Shown: positions 9,471 through 17,837 of the stretch, one piece after another
Layout: every line of letters begins with the position of its first letter
Position numbering within the stretch: position 1 is the first letter of the stretch
DNA from: Aquificaceae bacterium
GTDB lineage: Bacteria; Aquificota; Aquificia; Aquificales; Aquificaceae
Assembly (NCBI GenBank): GCA_027079305.1
Contig: JALWVU010000065.1
Coordinates: 43,473-107,472, forward strand
Length of the DNA: 64,000 nucleotides
Direction: 5' to 3'
Notes under the pieces: generated by a model
What the model saw: only the letters and a program-made list of their open reading frames with translations
The model's database searches: none
What the model was told of the DNA's origin: nothing
Translations under genes and position numbers: made by a program

Positions 9471-10075
9471 CTCTTTTCGGGGACGTCGTGGATTACCACC
9501 GGTTTTCCTGCCCACTCTGAGAGGATGTTTATCGCAACCTGGACACCGCTTCCCGCGGCGGCTGTAAACATGGAGCTAACCCCTGCAAGAAGCCCCGCTA
9601 CGTAAAGGCCCTCCCGAACCTTGTAATCCCCATCATGCTCTACCATCACCCTCCCGGGCTTTGGGGACTTGGGATTGTCCACCACTTTAACACCCTCACA
9701 CTTTATTTCGAACCTGTGGAATCCGCTTGCGAGAACCACATACTCGGATTCGAAGACCTTCCCGCTCTCCGTGTAAACTTTAAAGCTTCCCTTATCACCT
9801 TCCACCTTTACAGCCTTATCCTCGAGAAAATCTACCCCGCCGAACTCCTTTATCTGTTCCTTTATCCTGTCTATAAGCTCCCTGCCGAGTGTTCCCGAGG
9901 GCACTCCCGGAGCGTTTCTGAAGAGGGCCCTGTTCATGTCCGATCTTCCGGTGTCCAAGACCAGATACCTTCTGTTCTCCGCCCACTCCCAGCCCCTTCC
10001 CTGAGCAGAGGCGAGCGTGAGTGCACAGGAAAGCCCGGAAGCTCCTCCACCGATTATAACTACATCGTATCTCAT
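9467..10075 (-). CDS. Small FAD-binding oxidoreductase, thioredoxin-reductase-like, lacking the NAD(P) domain
   Basis: The 202-residue protein begins with a classic dinucleotide-binding motif, VVIIGGGASGLSCALTLA (residues 5-22). A C-terminal FAD motif, GLYVAGLLAG, precedes a region with Ala/Gly and VQVAINILSEW, as in the thioredoxin reductase family. It is about 100 residues shorter than TrxB and has neither the central NADPH domain nor a CxxC pair. It may therefore be a stand-alone FAD domain needing a partner reductant. It is coupled to the downstream membrane protein by a 4-bp overlap. The substrate is not inferable. Confidence 0.78.
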   Translation of the reverse strand: MRYDVVIIGGGASGLSCALTLASAQGRGWEWAENRRYLVLDTGRSDMNRALFRNAPGVPSGTLGRELIDRIKEQIKEFGGVDFLEDKAVKVEGDKGSFKVYTESGKVFESEYVVLASGFHRFEIKCEGVKVVDNPKSPKPGRVMVEHDGDYKVREGLYVAGLLAGVSSMFTAAAGSGVQVAINILSEWAGKPVVIHDVPEKS

Positions 10076-10085
10076 CAGCGATTAA

Positions 10086-11216
10086 TTATACTCCCTCCTC
10101 CACCTTTCTGAGCAGTTCGAGGAACTTCTTTTCAAGATCCTCGGGCAGGTCCTTTCCGTAGGCGGTCCTGTGGTATTCCCTGTATAGATCCAATGGATCG
10201 AGCTTAGAGTGAAGCTCGGGATCCGCGATGGGTTTCACCTGATCCGTTATCAGCTCTATCTTTATCAACCTCTCCCCCAATTCTTCTCTCAAGTTATCTA
10301 CGAGGAGAGGGAAGCTCGTTTTGTCCTCCACCCTTACGAACACTTTAAGATATCCCTCCTCGGACCTGAGCTCTTCCAATCTGCTCAGAACCTCATTCTG
10401 CCTAAGATCGAAGACTTTCAGGGGGTTTTTGAGATCTACTTTGACAGCTTCTACCTTGGGAGTTCCTTCCTCCAGAAGGACAAGGTTGAAAAACTTACCA
10501 TCTCCCGCCTCGGAGAAGTCCAGCTGGTAGAGGGATCCCGTGTAGTAGGCGTAGGTCGGTGCGTTCTCTATCCTCTGGTATCTGTGGACGTGTCCGAGGG
10601 CTACGTAGTCGAATACATCGCTCAGGCTCGAGGGCTGGACCGCGTAGTGCTGAGTTATGGTCGCCTCCTTTTCAGTTCTCGTATACCTGGAGCCTGCCAC
10701 GAATAGGTGCGCCAGGAGGATTTTGTATCTGGCGCCTCTGACCTGACTCGCCAGGTAGGTTATGAACTGGGACACCAGATCGGCGTAATTCTTTTTAGCC
10801 TCCTCCGAGGCTGAGGTTATCACCCTCTCGGAGGGATAGGGGAGACAGGCAACCTTAAGATCTCCCAAGCTGTAGATACATTCCTCCCTGCTGGGCCTGT
10901 CGTAGATGTGGACGTTGGCCAGCTTAGAAAGTTTTTTGATGCTCCTCATGAAGTCGTAGCTGTCATGATTGCCCGATATTAGAACAACCTCAAGATCGAG
11001 ATCCTTCAGCCTAAGAAAAAAGTCAAACACAAGTTCCTTGGACTCGTTGTCTGGATTGGCTTTGTCAAAAACGTCTCCCGCCACAAGGACGAGGTCCGGG
11101 GAGTTCTCTTTTGCGAACTGGACCACCTGATCGAGGGCGTAGGAGAGGTCCGGATTTCTGCTCACCTTGCCAAGAGTCTTCCCAGCATGCAGATCAGCTA
11201 TGTGCAAGAGCCTCAT
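10086..11216 (-). CDS. SbcD/Mre11-type DNA double-strand-break nuclease
   Basis: This metallophosphoesterase of the SbcD/Mre11 group processes DNA ends or hairpins with an SbcC/Rad50 ATPase partner. The phosphoesterase motifs are intact: HIADLHAG (residues 5-12), LVAGDVFDKANPD, ISGNHDS, a later HLFVAGS and GHVHRYQ. These supply the di-manganese ligands. The 376-residue length matches SbcD, including a small capping C-terminal region. No sbcC gene follows; the neighbours are a flavoprotein and a LOG hydrolase. The start overlaps the LOG gene by 23 bp. Confidence 0.88.
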   Translation of the reverse strand: MRLLHIADLHAGKTLGKVSRNPDLSYALDQVVQFAKENSPDLVLVAGDVFDKANPDNESKELVFDFFLRLKDLDLEVVLISGNHDSYDFMRSIKKLSKLANVHIYDRPSREECIYSLGDLKVACLPYPSERVITSASEEAKKNYADLVSQFITYLASQVRGARYKILLAHLFVAGSRYTRTEKEATITQHYAVQPSSLSDVFDYVALGHVHRYQRIENAPTYAYYTGSLYQLDFSEAGDGKFFNLVLLEEGTPKVEAVKVDLKNPLKVFDLRQNEVLSRLEELRSEEGYLKVFVRVEDKTSFPLLVDNLREELGERLIKIELITDQVKPIADPELHSKLDPLDLYREYHRTAYGKDLPEDLEKKFLELLRKVEEGV

Positions 11217-11955
11217 GGTTTTTCAAAATCCTCCTAAGTTTCTCCATAAAGCTTGTCACCTCCCCGTAGTATTCCTCAAGGTAGCGATACTTCTCCTTAC
11301 TGCGTTCGTAAACGAGATCGACAACCTCTTGGGGACTGTCCACCAGGCTCATTAAACCCACGTCCTTCTCGCCTATCGTCCCCGCAGGAACCATAACCTT
11401 CTTCATGTAGTCCAGTAGCGGAGACCAGAACTCGCTTCCGAACAGAATAAGGGGAAACTTGTAGCTCTTTCCCGTCTGTATCAGGGTGAGGGCCTCGAAG
11501 AGCTCATCGAAGGTCCCGAAACCCCCCGGAAATATAACGTAGGCGAGGGAATATTTTAAGAGCATAACCTTTCTGACGAAGAAGTAATCGAACTTGAGGG
11601 ATAGGTTCTGATACTTATTAGGATGCTGTTCTGTAGGTATCTCTATGTTCAGTCCCACAGAGAGGGTTCCGCTGTCGTGGGCGCCCCTGTTGGCCGCCTC
11701 CATTATGCCCGGTCCTCCACCCGTTATGATAGCGTATCCGAGCTTTCCGAGGTTGAAGGCGGTCTCGTAGGCGAGCCTGTAGTATTTGTCCTCCTCTTTT
11801 GCCCTTGAGCTTCCGAAAAAGGTTACAGCGGGACCGACGTTTGCAAGCTCGTCGAACCCCTGAACGAACTCACTCATTATCTTGAGGACACGCCAGGTAT
11901 CCCCCTGCCTGAGCTTCAGCTCCTCTATTATCCTGAGGCTGTTGTCCTTACTCAT
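11194..11955 (-). CDS. LOG-family nucleotide 5'-monophosphate phosphoribohydrolase
   Basis: This Rossmann-fold protein of the LOG (lonely guy) / lysine-decarboxylase-like family, TIGR00730 type, hydrolyses AMP or cytokinin-like nucleotides to free base and ribose 5-phosphate. The diagnostic motifs GGGPGIMEAANRGA (about residues 79-92) and PGGFGTFDE (143-151) are both present. At 253 residues it is longer than the minimal family, with about 40 extra N-terminal residues. It overlaps the nuclease gene downstream by 23 bp and the small secreted-protein gene upstream by 8 bp. The physiological substrate is unknown. Confidence 0.88.
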   Translation of the reverse strand: MSKDNSLRIIEELKLRQGDTWRVLKIMSEFVQGFDELANVGPAVTFFGSSRAKEEDKYYRLAYETAFNLGKLGYAIITGGGPGIMEAANRGAHDSGTLSVGLNIEIPTEQHPNKYQNLSLKFDYFFVRKVMLLKYSLAYVIFPGGFGTFDELFEALTLIQTGKSYKFPLILFGSEFWSPLLDYMKKVMVPAGTIGEKDVGLMSLVDSPQEVVDLVYERSKEKYRYLEEYYGEVTSFMEKLRRILKNHEALAHS

Positions 11956-12154
11956 AGATGTCTTTCAGCATCTCCTCTATCTTAAGCTCCTCTCCCTTGG
12001 GATTCACCTTGGCGGGATACCTAAGGTAGCGTTTTTTCTTAGACTTCTTTTTCTTAACATAGCTCTCCTTTTTGGCCACGTAGGTTCCCTTCTCCTTGGA
12101 TACCGCTGGAAGTGTAAGGACAAGGGCTAAAGCGAATACGAGAACTCCTTTCAC
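11948..12154 (-). CDS. Small secreted lysine-rich protein
   Basis: This 68-residue protein has a clear signal peptide (about residues 1-18, cleavage after an Ala-Val-Ser region). It continues as a strongly basic segment with two Lys clusters and an acidic C-terminal helix. No family was recognised. It lies 10 bp after dnaN on the same strand and overlaps the LOG gene, so it is probably part of a dnaN operon. The signal peptide plus the co-oriented tight spacing supports a real gene. Confidence 0.65.
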   Translation of the reverse strand: MKGVLVFALALVLTLPAVSKEKGTYVAKKESYVKKKKSKKKRYLRYPAKVNPKGEELKIEEMLKDIYE

Positions 12155-12164
12155 CTCCTTCCTC

Positions 12165-13256
12165 CTAAACGCGCATCGGCATAATTATACATCTGTAGGG
12201 ATCCTTCTCGTAATCGTCCGATTCCAACAGGGCCGCGGTATCCGGAGTGGTAAACCTGAACCAGACCTTTCCCGAGTCGAAGGAGTCGAGGGCCTCGAGT
12301 ATGTATTTACCGTTGAAGCCTATCTCAAAGGGATCACCTATGTAGTCCACGTCCAGCTCCTCCCTACCCTCACCGAACTCGGGATCGATGAACTCTAAGA
12401 CCGCCAGATTATCGCTGAGGGTTATCTTCACCGGAAACACCTTACCCTCCGAAAGTCCCGAGAGCCTTTTGAGTGCCCGTGTGGTCTCTTCAACGTCCAG
12501 AAGGACCTCCGCTGCAAACTCCTTGGGTATAACCGCCAGATAGTCGGGATACTCACCCTCCAGAAGCCTTATTATCAGCTTCCACCCCTCACTGGAGAAG
12601 TAGGCGAAGTTCCCGTCCTCGCTCTTGGAGACCTTGACATCTTCTATACCCGTAAGAAGTCTCTGGATAACCTTCATGCTCTTCCTGGGAACCAGAAGCT
12701 CGTAGGGAAAGTTCCCCTCCGGTTCATACAGGGCAAGCCTGTGGCCATCGGATCCTACGAAGTGGATCTTACCCTCGTAACCCCTCATGAACATACCCTG
12801 TAGAGCTATCCTCGTCTCCTCCTTAGCTATGGCGTATTCGGTCTTATTTATTCCCTCGAGAATTAGGTTCCCGTTTATGGACTCCTCTCCCTCCTTTACT
12901 TCGGGGAATTCGGGGAAGTCCTCGGTGGGAACCGTCGGGAGCTTGAATTTACTCCTTCCTCCGGTTATCAGAAGCTTCTCCTCCTCAGTCTGAAGGTTTA
13001 CGACAGCTGAAGAGAGGTTCCTGACTATGTCCGCAAGACTTCTCGAGCTCACGCAGACTGAGCCTTCTTCCTCCACATCAGCCTTCAGGGAAAGCACCAG
13101 GTAGTTTTCAAGGTCGGTGGCTTTGATTACGAGCCTGTCTTCCTCCGCGGATAGTAAGAAGTTGGTAAGTATCGGAAGAGCGGACTTCTTCTCGGTAGCT
13201 TCCTTTGCTTTCTTAAGGGCTTCCTCAAACTCCTCCCTGTCGATCTGTAGTTTCAT
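12165..13256 (-). CDS. dnaN: DNA polymerase III beta subunit (sliding clamp)
   Basis: DnaN forms the ring-shaped processivity clamp of the replicative polymerase. The 363-residue product shows the three repeated clamp domains. It starts [17 protein letters not shown] and includes the LPILTNFLL segment, [18 protein letters not shown], and the conserved C-terminal tail CIIMPMRV, which shapes the binding pocket for client peptides. A GGAGG site precedes the ATG. There is no dnaA or recF beside it. The gene is about 40 kb from the proposed origin at 52.7-53.2 kb. Confidence 0.96.
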   Translation of the reverse strand: MKLQIDREEFEEALKKAKEATEKKSALPILTNFLLSAEEDRLVIKATDLENYLVLSLKADVEEEGSVCVSSRSLADIVRNLSSAVVNLQTEEEKLLITGGRSKFKLPTVPTEDFPEFPEVKEGEESINGNLILEGINKTEYAIAKEETRIALQGMFMRGYEGKIHFVGSDGHRLALYEPEGNFPYELLVPRKSMKVIQRLLTGIEDVKVSKSEDGNFAYFSSEGWKLIIRLLEGEYPDYLAVIPKEFAAEVLLDVEETTRALKRLSGLSEGKVFPVKITLSDNLAVLEFIDPEFGEGREELDVDYIGDPFEIGFNGKYILEALDSFDSGKVWFRFTTPDTAALLESDDYEKDPYRCIIMPMRV

Positions 13257-13306
13257 TACCTTCCTCCGGATGGTGTTTAAAGTATTTTAACTGAAAGTCA
13301 AGTAAA

Positions 13307-14335
13307 ATGTTTATTACAGTGATGATAAGAGTAATATTACTCTTACTATTATTCTCTTTTCTATCTCTTTTCTCATTCTCATCAGATCTTAAAGGCTTTT
13401 CCTATAAACCAGGCAGGGGTCTGAAGATAAAATTTCTTAAAACAACCGTAGGTGGCTATATAACGTCAGTATATGAAAAAAGCCAAGAATATGAAGAGTT
13501 TAGTATAGATGACATAGCATTTCTCATCTACGGCAAGCCTGTAAACAGGCTCCGGTATTTCTTGGAACTTGAACTTGATGACTCTTACTCCGTTGTCAAT
13601 GGGAATGAAAGGGTTAAAAAAAAGATAGACTTTGAAAGAGCGTATATAGATATAGAAACAAGCGATGCACTGAAGTTAAGGGTAGGTAGATTCATAACAC
13701 CTGTAGGTCTCTGGAATCCAATACATATTAATGTTCTTAAATGGACTACTTCCGATCCACTAACCGCAACAAAGTTCTTTCCAAAGTTTACTACAGGTAT
13801 TCAGCTCTTCGGAGAATTACCGGAGGGCTTTTCTTACTCCCTCTTTTTACAAAAGAACAAAGGCATTAGCGAAAGCTACAACAACTTCTTAGCAAGGAAG
13901 CTTATAGGTGGAGAGGTAAGAAAAGAATTTTCTGACAATATAAAGGCAGGCTTAAACGGTGGATGGTTTGAGATAAGAGTTCCTAAGGAAGAACTTACTT
14001 TTTTAGGTCTGAACGCTATATACAAAATTCCCAGAATAGAGCTGTCTGCTGAATTTATGTATGGTGTAGAAAAAGAGAAATACATACCCGGCAATTCCAT
14101 ATGGAGCTACAGACTTTCGTACTATCTCCAGGGTGTTTACAGAATTGTAAAGGGTAACTACGCAGTATTCAGATACGGATTCTTTAAGGATAAATCGGAT
14201 AGGAAAAATTACAGAATACTGACTCTCGGTTGGAACTACAGACCCGTTTACTACATAGCTTTGAAGGCGGAGTATCAGTTCCGGGAAAAGAAAGAGCTTA
14301 ACAAATTCTTAGCTTCCTTTTCGTGGATGTTTTAG
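13307..14335 (+). CDS. Outer-membrane beta-barrel porin-like protein
   Basis: This 342-residue protein has a long hydrophobic signal peptide (about residues 1-26) followed by alternating amphipathic strands rich in Tyr/Phe/Arg. It ends in an aromatic residue (WMF), as barrel proteins do. The segment FERAYIDIET then LRVGRFITPVG resembles anion- or phosphate-selective porins of the OprP type, but the match is to the pattern only. The gene is conspicuously AT-richer than its neighbours. It is followed 2 bp later by a PstS-like gene and then a sensor kinase, so it may import the ligand they handle. Confidence 0.7.
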   Translation: MFITVMIRVILLLLLFSFLSLFSFSSDLKGFSYKPGRGLKIKFLKTTVGGYITSVYEKSQEYEEFSIDDIAFLIYGKPVNRLRYFLELELDDSYSVVNGNERVKKKIDFERAYIDIETSDALKLRVGRFITPVGLWNPIHINVLKWTTSDPLTATKFFPKFTTGIQLFGELPEGFSYSLFLQKNKGISESYNNFLARKLIGGEVRKEFSDNIKAGLNGGWFEIRVPKEELTFLGLNAIYKIPRIELSAEFMYGVEKEKYIPGNSIWSYRLSYYLQGVYRIVKGNYAVFRYGFFKDKSDRKNYRILTLGWNYRPVYYIALKAEYQFREKKELNKFLASFSWMF

Positions 14336-14337
14336 GC

Positions 14338-14754
14338 ATGGTGTTGGTGCTGGGGCTTTTGCTTGCTCTTTGGGTGTCGTGCATCGGATGGGGAGGGGAT
14401 ATAGTGTTCGTAGTTAGCAAGGATGTTAAGGTAGAGAAATTGTCCAGAAGAGATCTCAGGAAGATCTTTCTCAAAGAAAAGGAATTTATGGATGGATATT
14501 CCGCTATACCTGTTAATTTACCTCCCAACAACCCTCTCCGTGTAGAGGTTCAGAAGAAAATCCTGAACATGGATGAAGAGGAGCTTCAGCTCTTTTGGAA
14601 TAGAAAGTATTTAAACGGTATAGACCCTCCCCCAGTATTTGCTTCCCAAGAAGCGGTAAAAGCTTTTGTAAAAAAGATAAAGGGAGCTATAGGATACATA
14701 GATGAGTCGCAGTTGGACGAAGATCTGAAGGTAGTATTCAGGTTAAAGAGATGA
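14338..14754 (+). CDS. Small PstS-like periplasmic substrate-binding protein
   Basis: This 138-residue product starts at ATG 14338; an in-frame GTG at 14323 lies inside the porin gene. A signal peptide (about residues 1-17) precedes a short phosphate-binding-protein-like domain. The VVSKDVKVEKLSRRDLRKIF start, PVNLPPNNPLRVEVQKKIL middle and FVKKIKGAIGYID end are the pattern of half-size PBP-like proteins found next to sensors. The stop overlaps the histidine kinase start (ATGA). It probably presents a ligand, possibly phosphate, to the kinase's periplasmic domain. The ligand is an inference. Confidence 0.72.
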   Translation: MVLVLGLLLALWVSCIGWGGDIVFVVSKDVKVEKLSRRDLRKIFLKEKEFMDGYSAIPVNLPPNNPLRVEVQKKILNMDEEELQLFWNRKYLNGIDPPPVFASQEAVKAFVKKIKGAIGYIDESQLDEDLKVVFRLKR

Positions 14755-16781
14755 AACCCTTAAAGTTGAGTTTCAGGCTGAAGGTAACTATAGCCTTCCT
14801 GCTCGCGGGTCTTGTGCCCTATATGCTATTCTCAGTTTTCTCCGTGGTCAATATGGAAAGGATCTTGAAGGATAACGTTGAGAAAAGGCTTAGTTCAGAA
14901 GCTTACTTTTTACTTCACGAAATAACAGAAGTTGTCCGTTCTTTGAACAATCAACTCTTGCAATGGGCTCAGCTTCAGATAATGGACGATGTGCTCGTAG
15001 GAGATGTGGATAAGAGGATATCCCGATTCCTGTCCAGGGTTCACAAGGAACTCGGATTTAAAGGATACATACTGTGTCTTGACGATAAGGGTAAAGCGGT
15101 AGCATCTTCCCCGCCCGAGTTGGAAGGCTTATCCTTTAGGTCGGATAAAAGGGTTCACACCGGGAACGGAGGGAAGTTTCTCGTGCTCAGGGCCCCAATA
15201 TATGCTTCCTTTAAAAAGGATATGAGAATAGGTGAACTAGTGCTCTTATATTCTTTTGAGAACTTTCGGGATATGCTTCCCGATGATAAAAACAGAAAAG
15301 GTGCTCTTATAAACAGAGATTTGAACGTATCCGTATCCTCTTTCTCAAAAAAACTTCCTTATCCAGAAGAAGATGAGGGGTTTTTAGACTTTGGGGGTTA
15401 TCTGATTCATTACAGAAGATTCAATGACAATGTTATGGGCAAGAACTGGATCCTATTTTTGGGGGTAAACAGAAGCATAATCCTGTCTCCTATCAAAGAT
15501 ATGGCTTTGCTCATGGCAGGTTCAGCTTTCGCAGGTGCTTTGCTTATAGTTTCAACCTCTTTTCTGCTATCCTCACGAACTCTGAAGCCTTTAGAGCTTA
15601 TAGCTGATACCGCTCAGTATATAACAAGAACAAGAGATTACGGGAAAAGGGTCCCTGTAAAGGGAGAGGACGAACTTGCTAAGCTGTCTTCCGCCTTCAA
15701 CAGCATGCTCGATGAAATCCAGAAGGCCCTTCAGGAGATAGAGGAAGAGAACGTTCGGAGGCTGAGACTTTTCAGAAAACTTGTGGAGATGTTTTCTATA
15801 ATCCTACAGCAAGAAGATGAGCAAGACCTCTTAAGGGTTGCGGTAAGTGAACTTAGAGATTTCCTGAATGTAGATGTGAGCTTTACAAAGGAAAGAAGAA
15901 ATCTGAGTTACAGGATAGAAGCGGACGTTTTTGAAAACGGATCACTTAAAAGAAAGGTGATCGGATTTCTATCTTTTAATCTTGAGAAACCTCCTCCCGA
16001 AATGGATGAGTTCTTAAGCTCGATCGCCAAGCTAATCTCCTTCCAGATAAGCAGGTTGAATATGTTCAGATTTCAAAGTTATCTAAGGGAACGTGCGGAG
16101 TCCGCATCGAGGGCGAAGTCTATGTTTATAGCCAACATGTCCCACGAACTCAGAACGCCTTTGAACGCGATAATAGGCTTCGCCCAGTATCTCCAGACGG
16201 ACCCCTCCCTCGATGAAACCTACAAAGAGATAGCAAAGAACATAGAGCTATCCGGCAGACATCTGCTCTCGATAATAAACGATATCCTTGACTTTTCTAA
16301 AGCTGAAGCGGGTAGGTTGAAAGTCTCAAAAGAGAAGGTGAACCTTAAAGATCTTATAAATGAAGTGGAGGTTATGATAAGGCCCTCCGCGAAGGAAAAA
16401 GGTCTTGATCTTTATATAGATAAGCCCGACATAGAACTCGAAACCGATCCTAAACTGCTCAAACAGATCCTTATAAACCTCCTTTCGAACGCTGTGAAGT
16501 ATACTGAGAAGGGGAACGTAAAGCTCAAGATAGAAAAGCATAGCTCGGAGCTTAAGTTCAGAGTGATAGATACGGGGATAGGCATACCAAAGGAAGATCA
16601 AAAAAGGATTTTCGAAGTCTTCGAACAGCTTGACAATCCTTTGCAGAAGAAGTATAAAGGAACAGGGCTCGGTCTTGCCCTAACAAAGAAGCTTGTAGAG
16701 ATCATGGGAGGGAAGATAGGAGTGTATTCCGAAGGTGAGGGTAGGGGTTCGGAGTTTTGGTTTACACTACCGATACGCTAA
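14751..16781 (+). CDS. Membrane sensor histidine kinase (Cache-like / HAMP / HisKA / HATPase)
   Basis: This 676-residue sensor kinase has TM1 at about 12-33, a periplasmic domain at about 35-245, TM2 at about 251-273, HAMP at 274-330 and a GAF-like region at about 340-440. The HisKA box is FIANMSHELRTPLNAIIGF with phospho-acceptor His465. The ATP-binding domain shows the N box ILINLLSNAVKYTEKG, G1 DTGIGIP, F box RIFEVFEQ and G2 GTGLGLALTKKLVEIMGG. All catalytic boxes are intact. It is coupled to the PstS-like gene by a 4-bp overlap and converges (4-bp overlap) on a REC-HD-GYP gene, which is a plausible but unproven partner. Confidence 0.92.
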   Translation: MKPLKLSFRLKVTIAFLLAGLVPYMLFSVFSVVNMERILKDNVEKRLSSEAYFLLHEITEVVRSLNNQLLQWAQLQIMDDVLVGDVDKRISRFLSRVHKELGFKGYILCLDDKGKAVASSPPELEGLSFRSDKRVHTGNGGKFLVLRAPIYASFKKDMRIGELVLLYSFENFRDMLPDDKNRKGALINRDLNVSVSSFSKKLPYPEEDEGFLDFGGYLIHYRRFNDNVMGKNWILFLGVNRSIILSPIKDMALLMAGSAFAGALLIVSTSFLLSSRTLKPLELIADTAQYITRTRDYGKRVPVKGEDELAKLSSAFNSMLDEIQKALQEIEEENVRRLRLFRKLVEMFSIILQQEDEQDLLRVAVSELRDFLNVDVSFTKERRNLSYRIEADVFENGSLKRKVIGFLSFNLEKPPPEMDEFLSSIAKLISFQISRLNMFRFQSYLRERAESASRAKSMFIANMSHELRTPLNAIIGFAQYLQTDPSLDETYKEIAKNIELSGRHLLSIINDILDFSKAEAGRLKVSKEKVNLKDLINEVEVMIRPSAKEKGLDLYIDKPDIELETDPKLLKQILINLLSNAVKYTEKGNVKLKIEKHSSELKFRVIDTGIGIPKEDQKRIFEVFEQLDNPLQKKYKGTGLGLALTKKLVEIMGGKIGVYSEGEGRGSEFWFTLPIR

Positions 16782-17833
16782 TCCTTCAGTTCCTCATATA
16801 TTTCATCGAGTTTGCTGTGTATTTTCTCGAAAGTGTCCAGAACTTCCGGATCGAAATGTTCCCGCTTAGTTCTTTCATCTCCGTGCAGGATTATTCTGTA
16901 AGCCTCTTCGTGGGTAAGGGGTGGTTTGTAAGGCCTCTTACTCCTCAGAGCATCGTAGACGTCCGCAAGGCTGACTATGCGGGCGGAGATAGGGATTTCC
17001 TCTCCTTTTAAACCCTGAGGGTATCCGCTCCCATCCCACCTTTCGTGATGGCAGAGGGCTATATCTTTTGCCATCTGTATCACCGGGGCCTTCGAGCCTT
17101 CAAGTATCCGTGCACCTATAATCGTATGCCTCTTCATAACCTCCCACTCCTCCAGGGTGAGAGGTCCCTCCTTGAGAAGGTTCTTTTCAGGAATCCCTAC
17201 CTTCCCTATATCGTGCATCGGGGAGGCGTAGAATATCTTCTCCGCAAAGTCTCTATCCATACCCATGGAGAGGGCTATCTCCTTGGAGTAATGGGCTATC
17301 CTCTTTATGTGGTTTCCGGTTTCGGGATCCTTATACTCCGCAGCTTTGGAGAGTCTGTAAAGCGTGTCTATATAAGCTTCTCTCAACTCTTCCGTTTTCT
17401 TTTTTACCTCCTTCTCAAGTTCCTCGTTGTAGTTTCTCAGAAGATCGTGATATTTCTTTATCTTTATCGTATTTCTCAAACGGAGACGTAGCTCCTCCAT
17501 ATCTATGGGTTTTGTCAGAAAGTCGTCCGCTCCGGCTTCTATGCCCTTTAGCCTGTCTTCCCTCGCGTCCAGAGCGGTGACCATTATCACGGGGATGAAC
17601 TCAGTCTGGGGGTTGCTCTTGATGGTCTTCGTTGCTGTAAATCCGTCCATACGTGGCATCATGGCGTCCATCAGAATCACATCTGGTTTCACCTCTTCAA
17701 TCATCTCAAGGGCTTCTTCACCGTCTTGAGCCTCCACCACATCATAGCCCCACCTCTTGCAAAACAGTTTTATGAGCGTTCTGTTCTGAGGCTCGTCATC
17801 TACCACAAGAACCTTAACTCCCTTATCTTCCAT
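16778..17833 (-). CDS. Response regulator with HD-GYP c-di-GMP phosphodiesterase domain
   Basis: This 351-residue two-domain protein has an N-terminal receiver with acidic pocket VDDE (11-14), phospho-acceptor Asp56 in LMDAMMP and Lys108 in TKPID. After a coiled-coil linker (about 130-155) comes an HD-GYP domain. HDIGKVGIPEKNLLKEG (HD at 207-208), HHERWDGSGYPQGLKG and SLADVYDALRSKRPYKPP match active enzymes that hydrolyse c-di-GMP. It starts 4 bp after apbE on the same strand, so it may be co-transcribed with the redox operon. It also converges with the sensor kinase gene. Confidence 0.92.
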   Translation of the reverse strand: MEDKGVKVLVVDDEPQNRTLIKLFCKRWGYDVVEAQDGEEALEMIEEVKPDVILMDAMMPRMDGFTATKTIKSNPQTEFIPVIMVTALDAREDRLKGIEAGADDFLTKPIDMEELRLRLRNTIKIKKYHDLLRNYNEELEKEVKKKTEELREAYIDTLYRLSKAAEYKDPETGNHIKRIAHYSKEIALSMGMDRDFAEKIFYASPMHDIGKVGIPEKNLLKEGPLTLEEWEVMKRHTIIGARILEGSKAPVIQMAKDIALCHHERWDGSGYPQGLKGEEIPISARIVSLADVYDALRSKRPYKPPLTHEEAYRIILHGDERTKREHFDPEVLDTFEKIHSKLDEIYEELKD

Positions 17834-17837
17834 ACCC

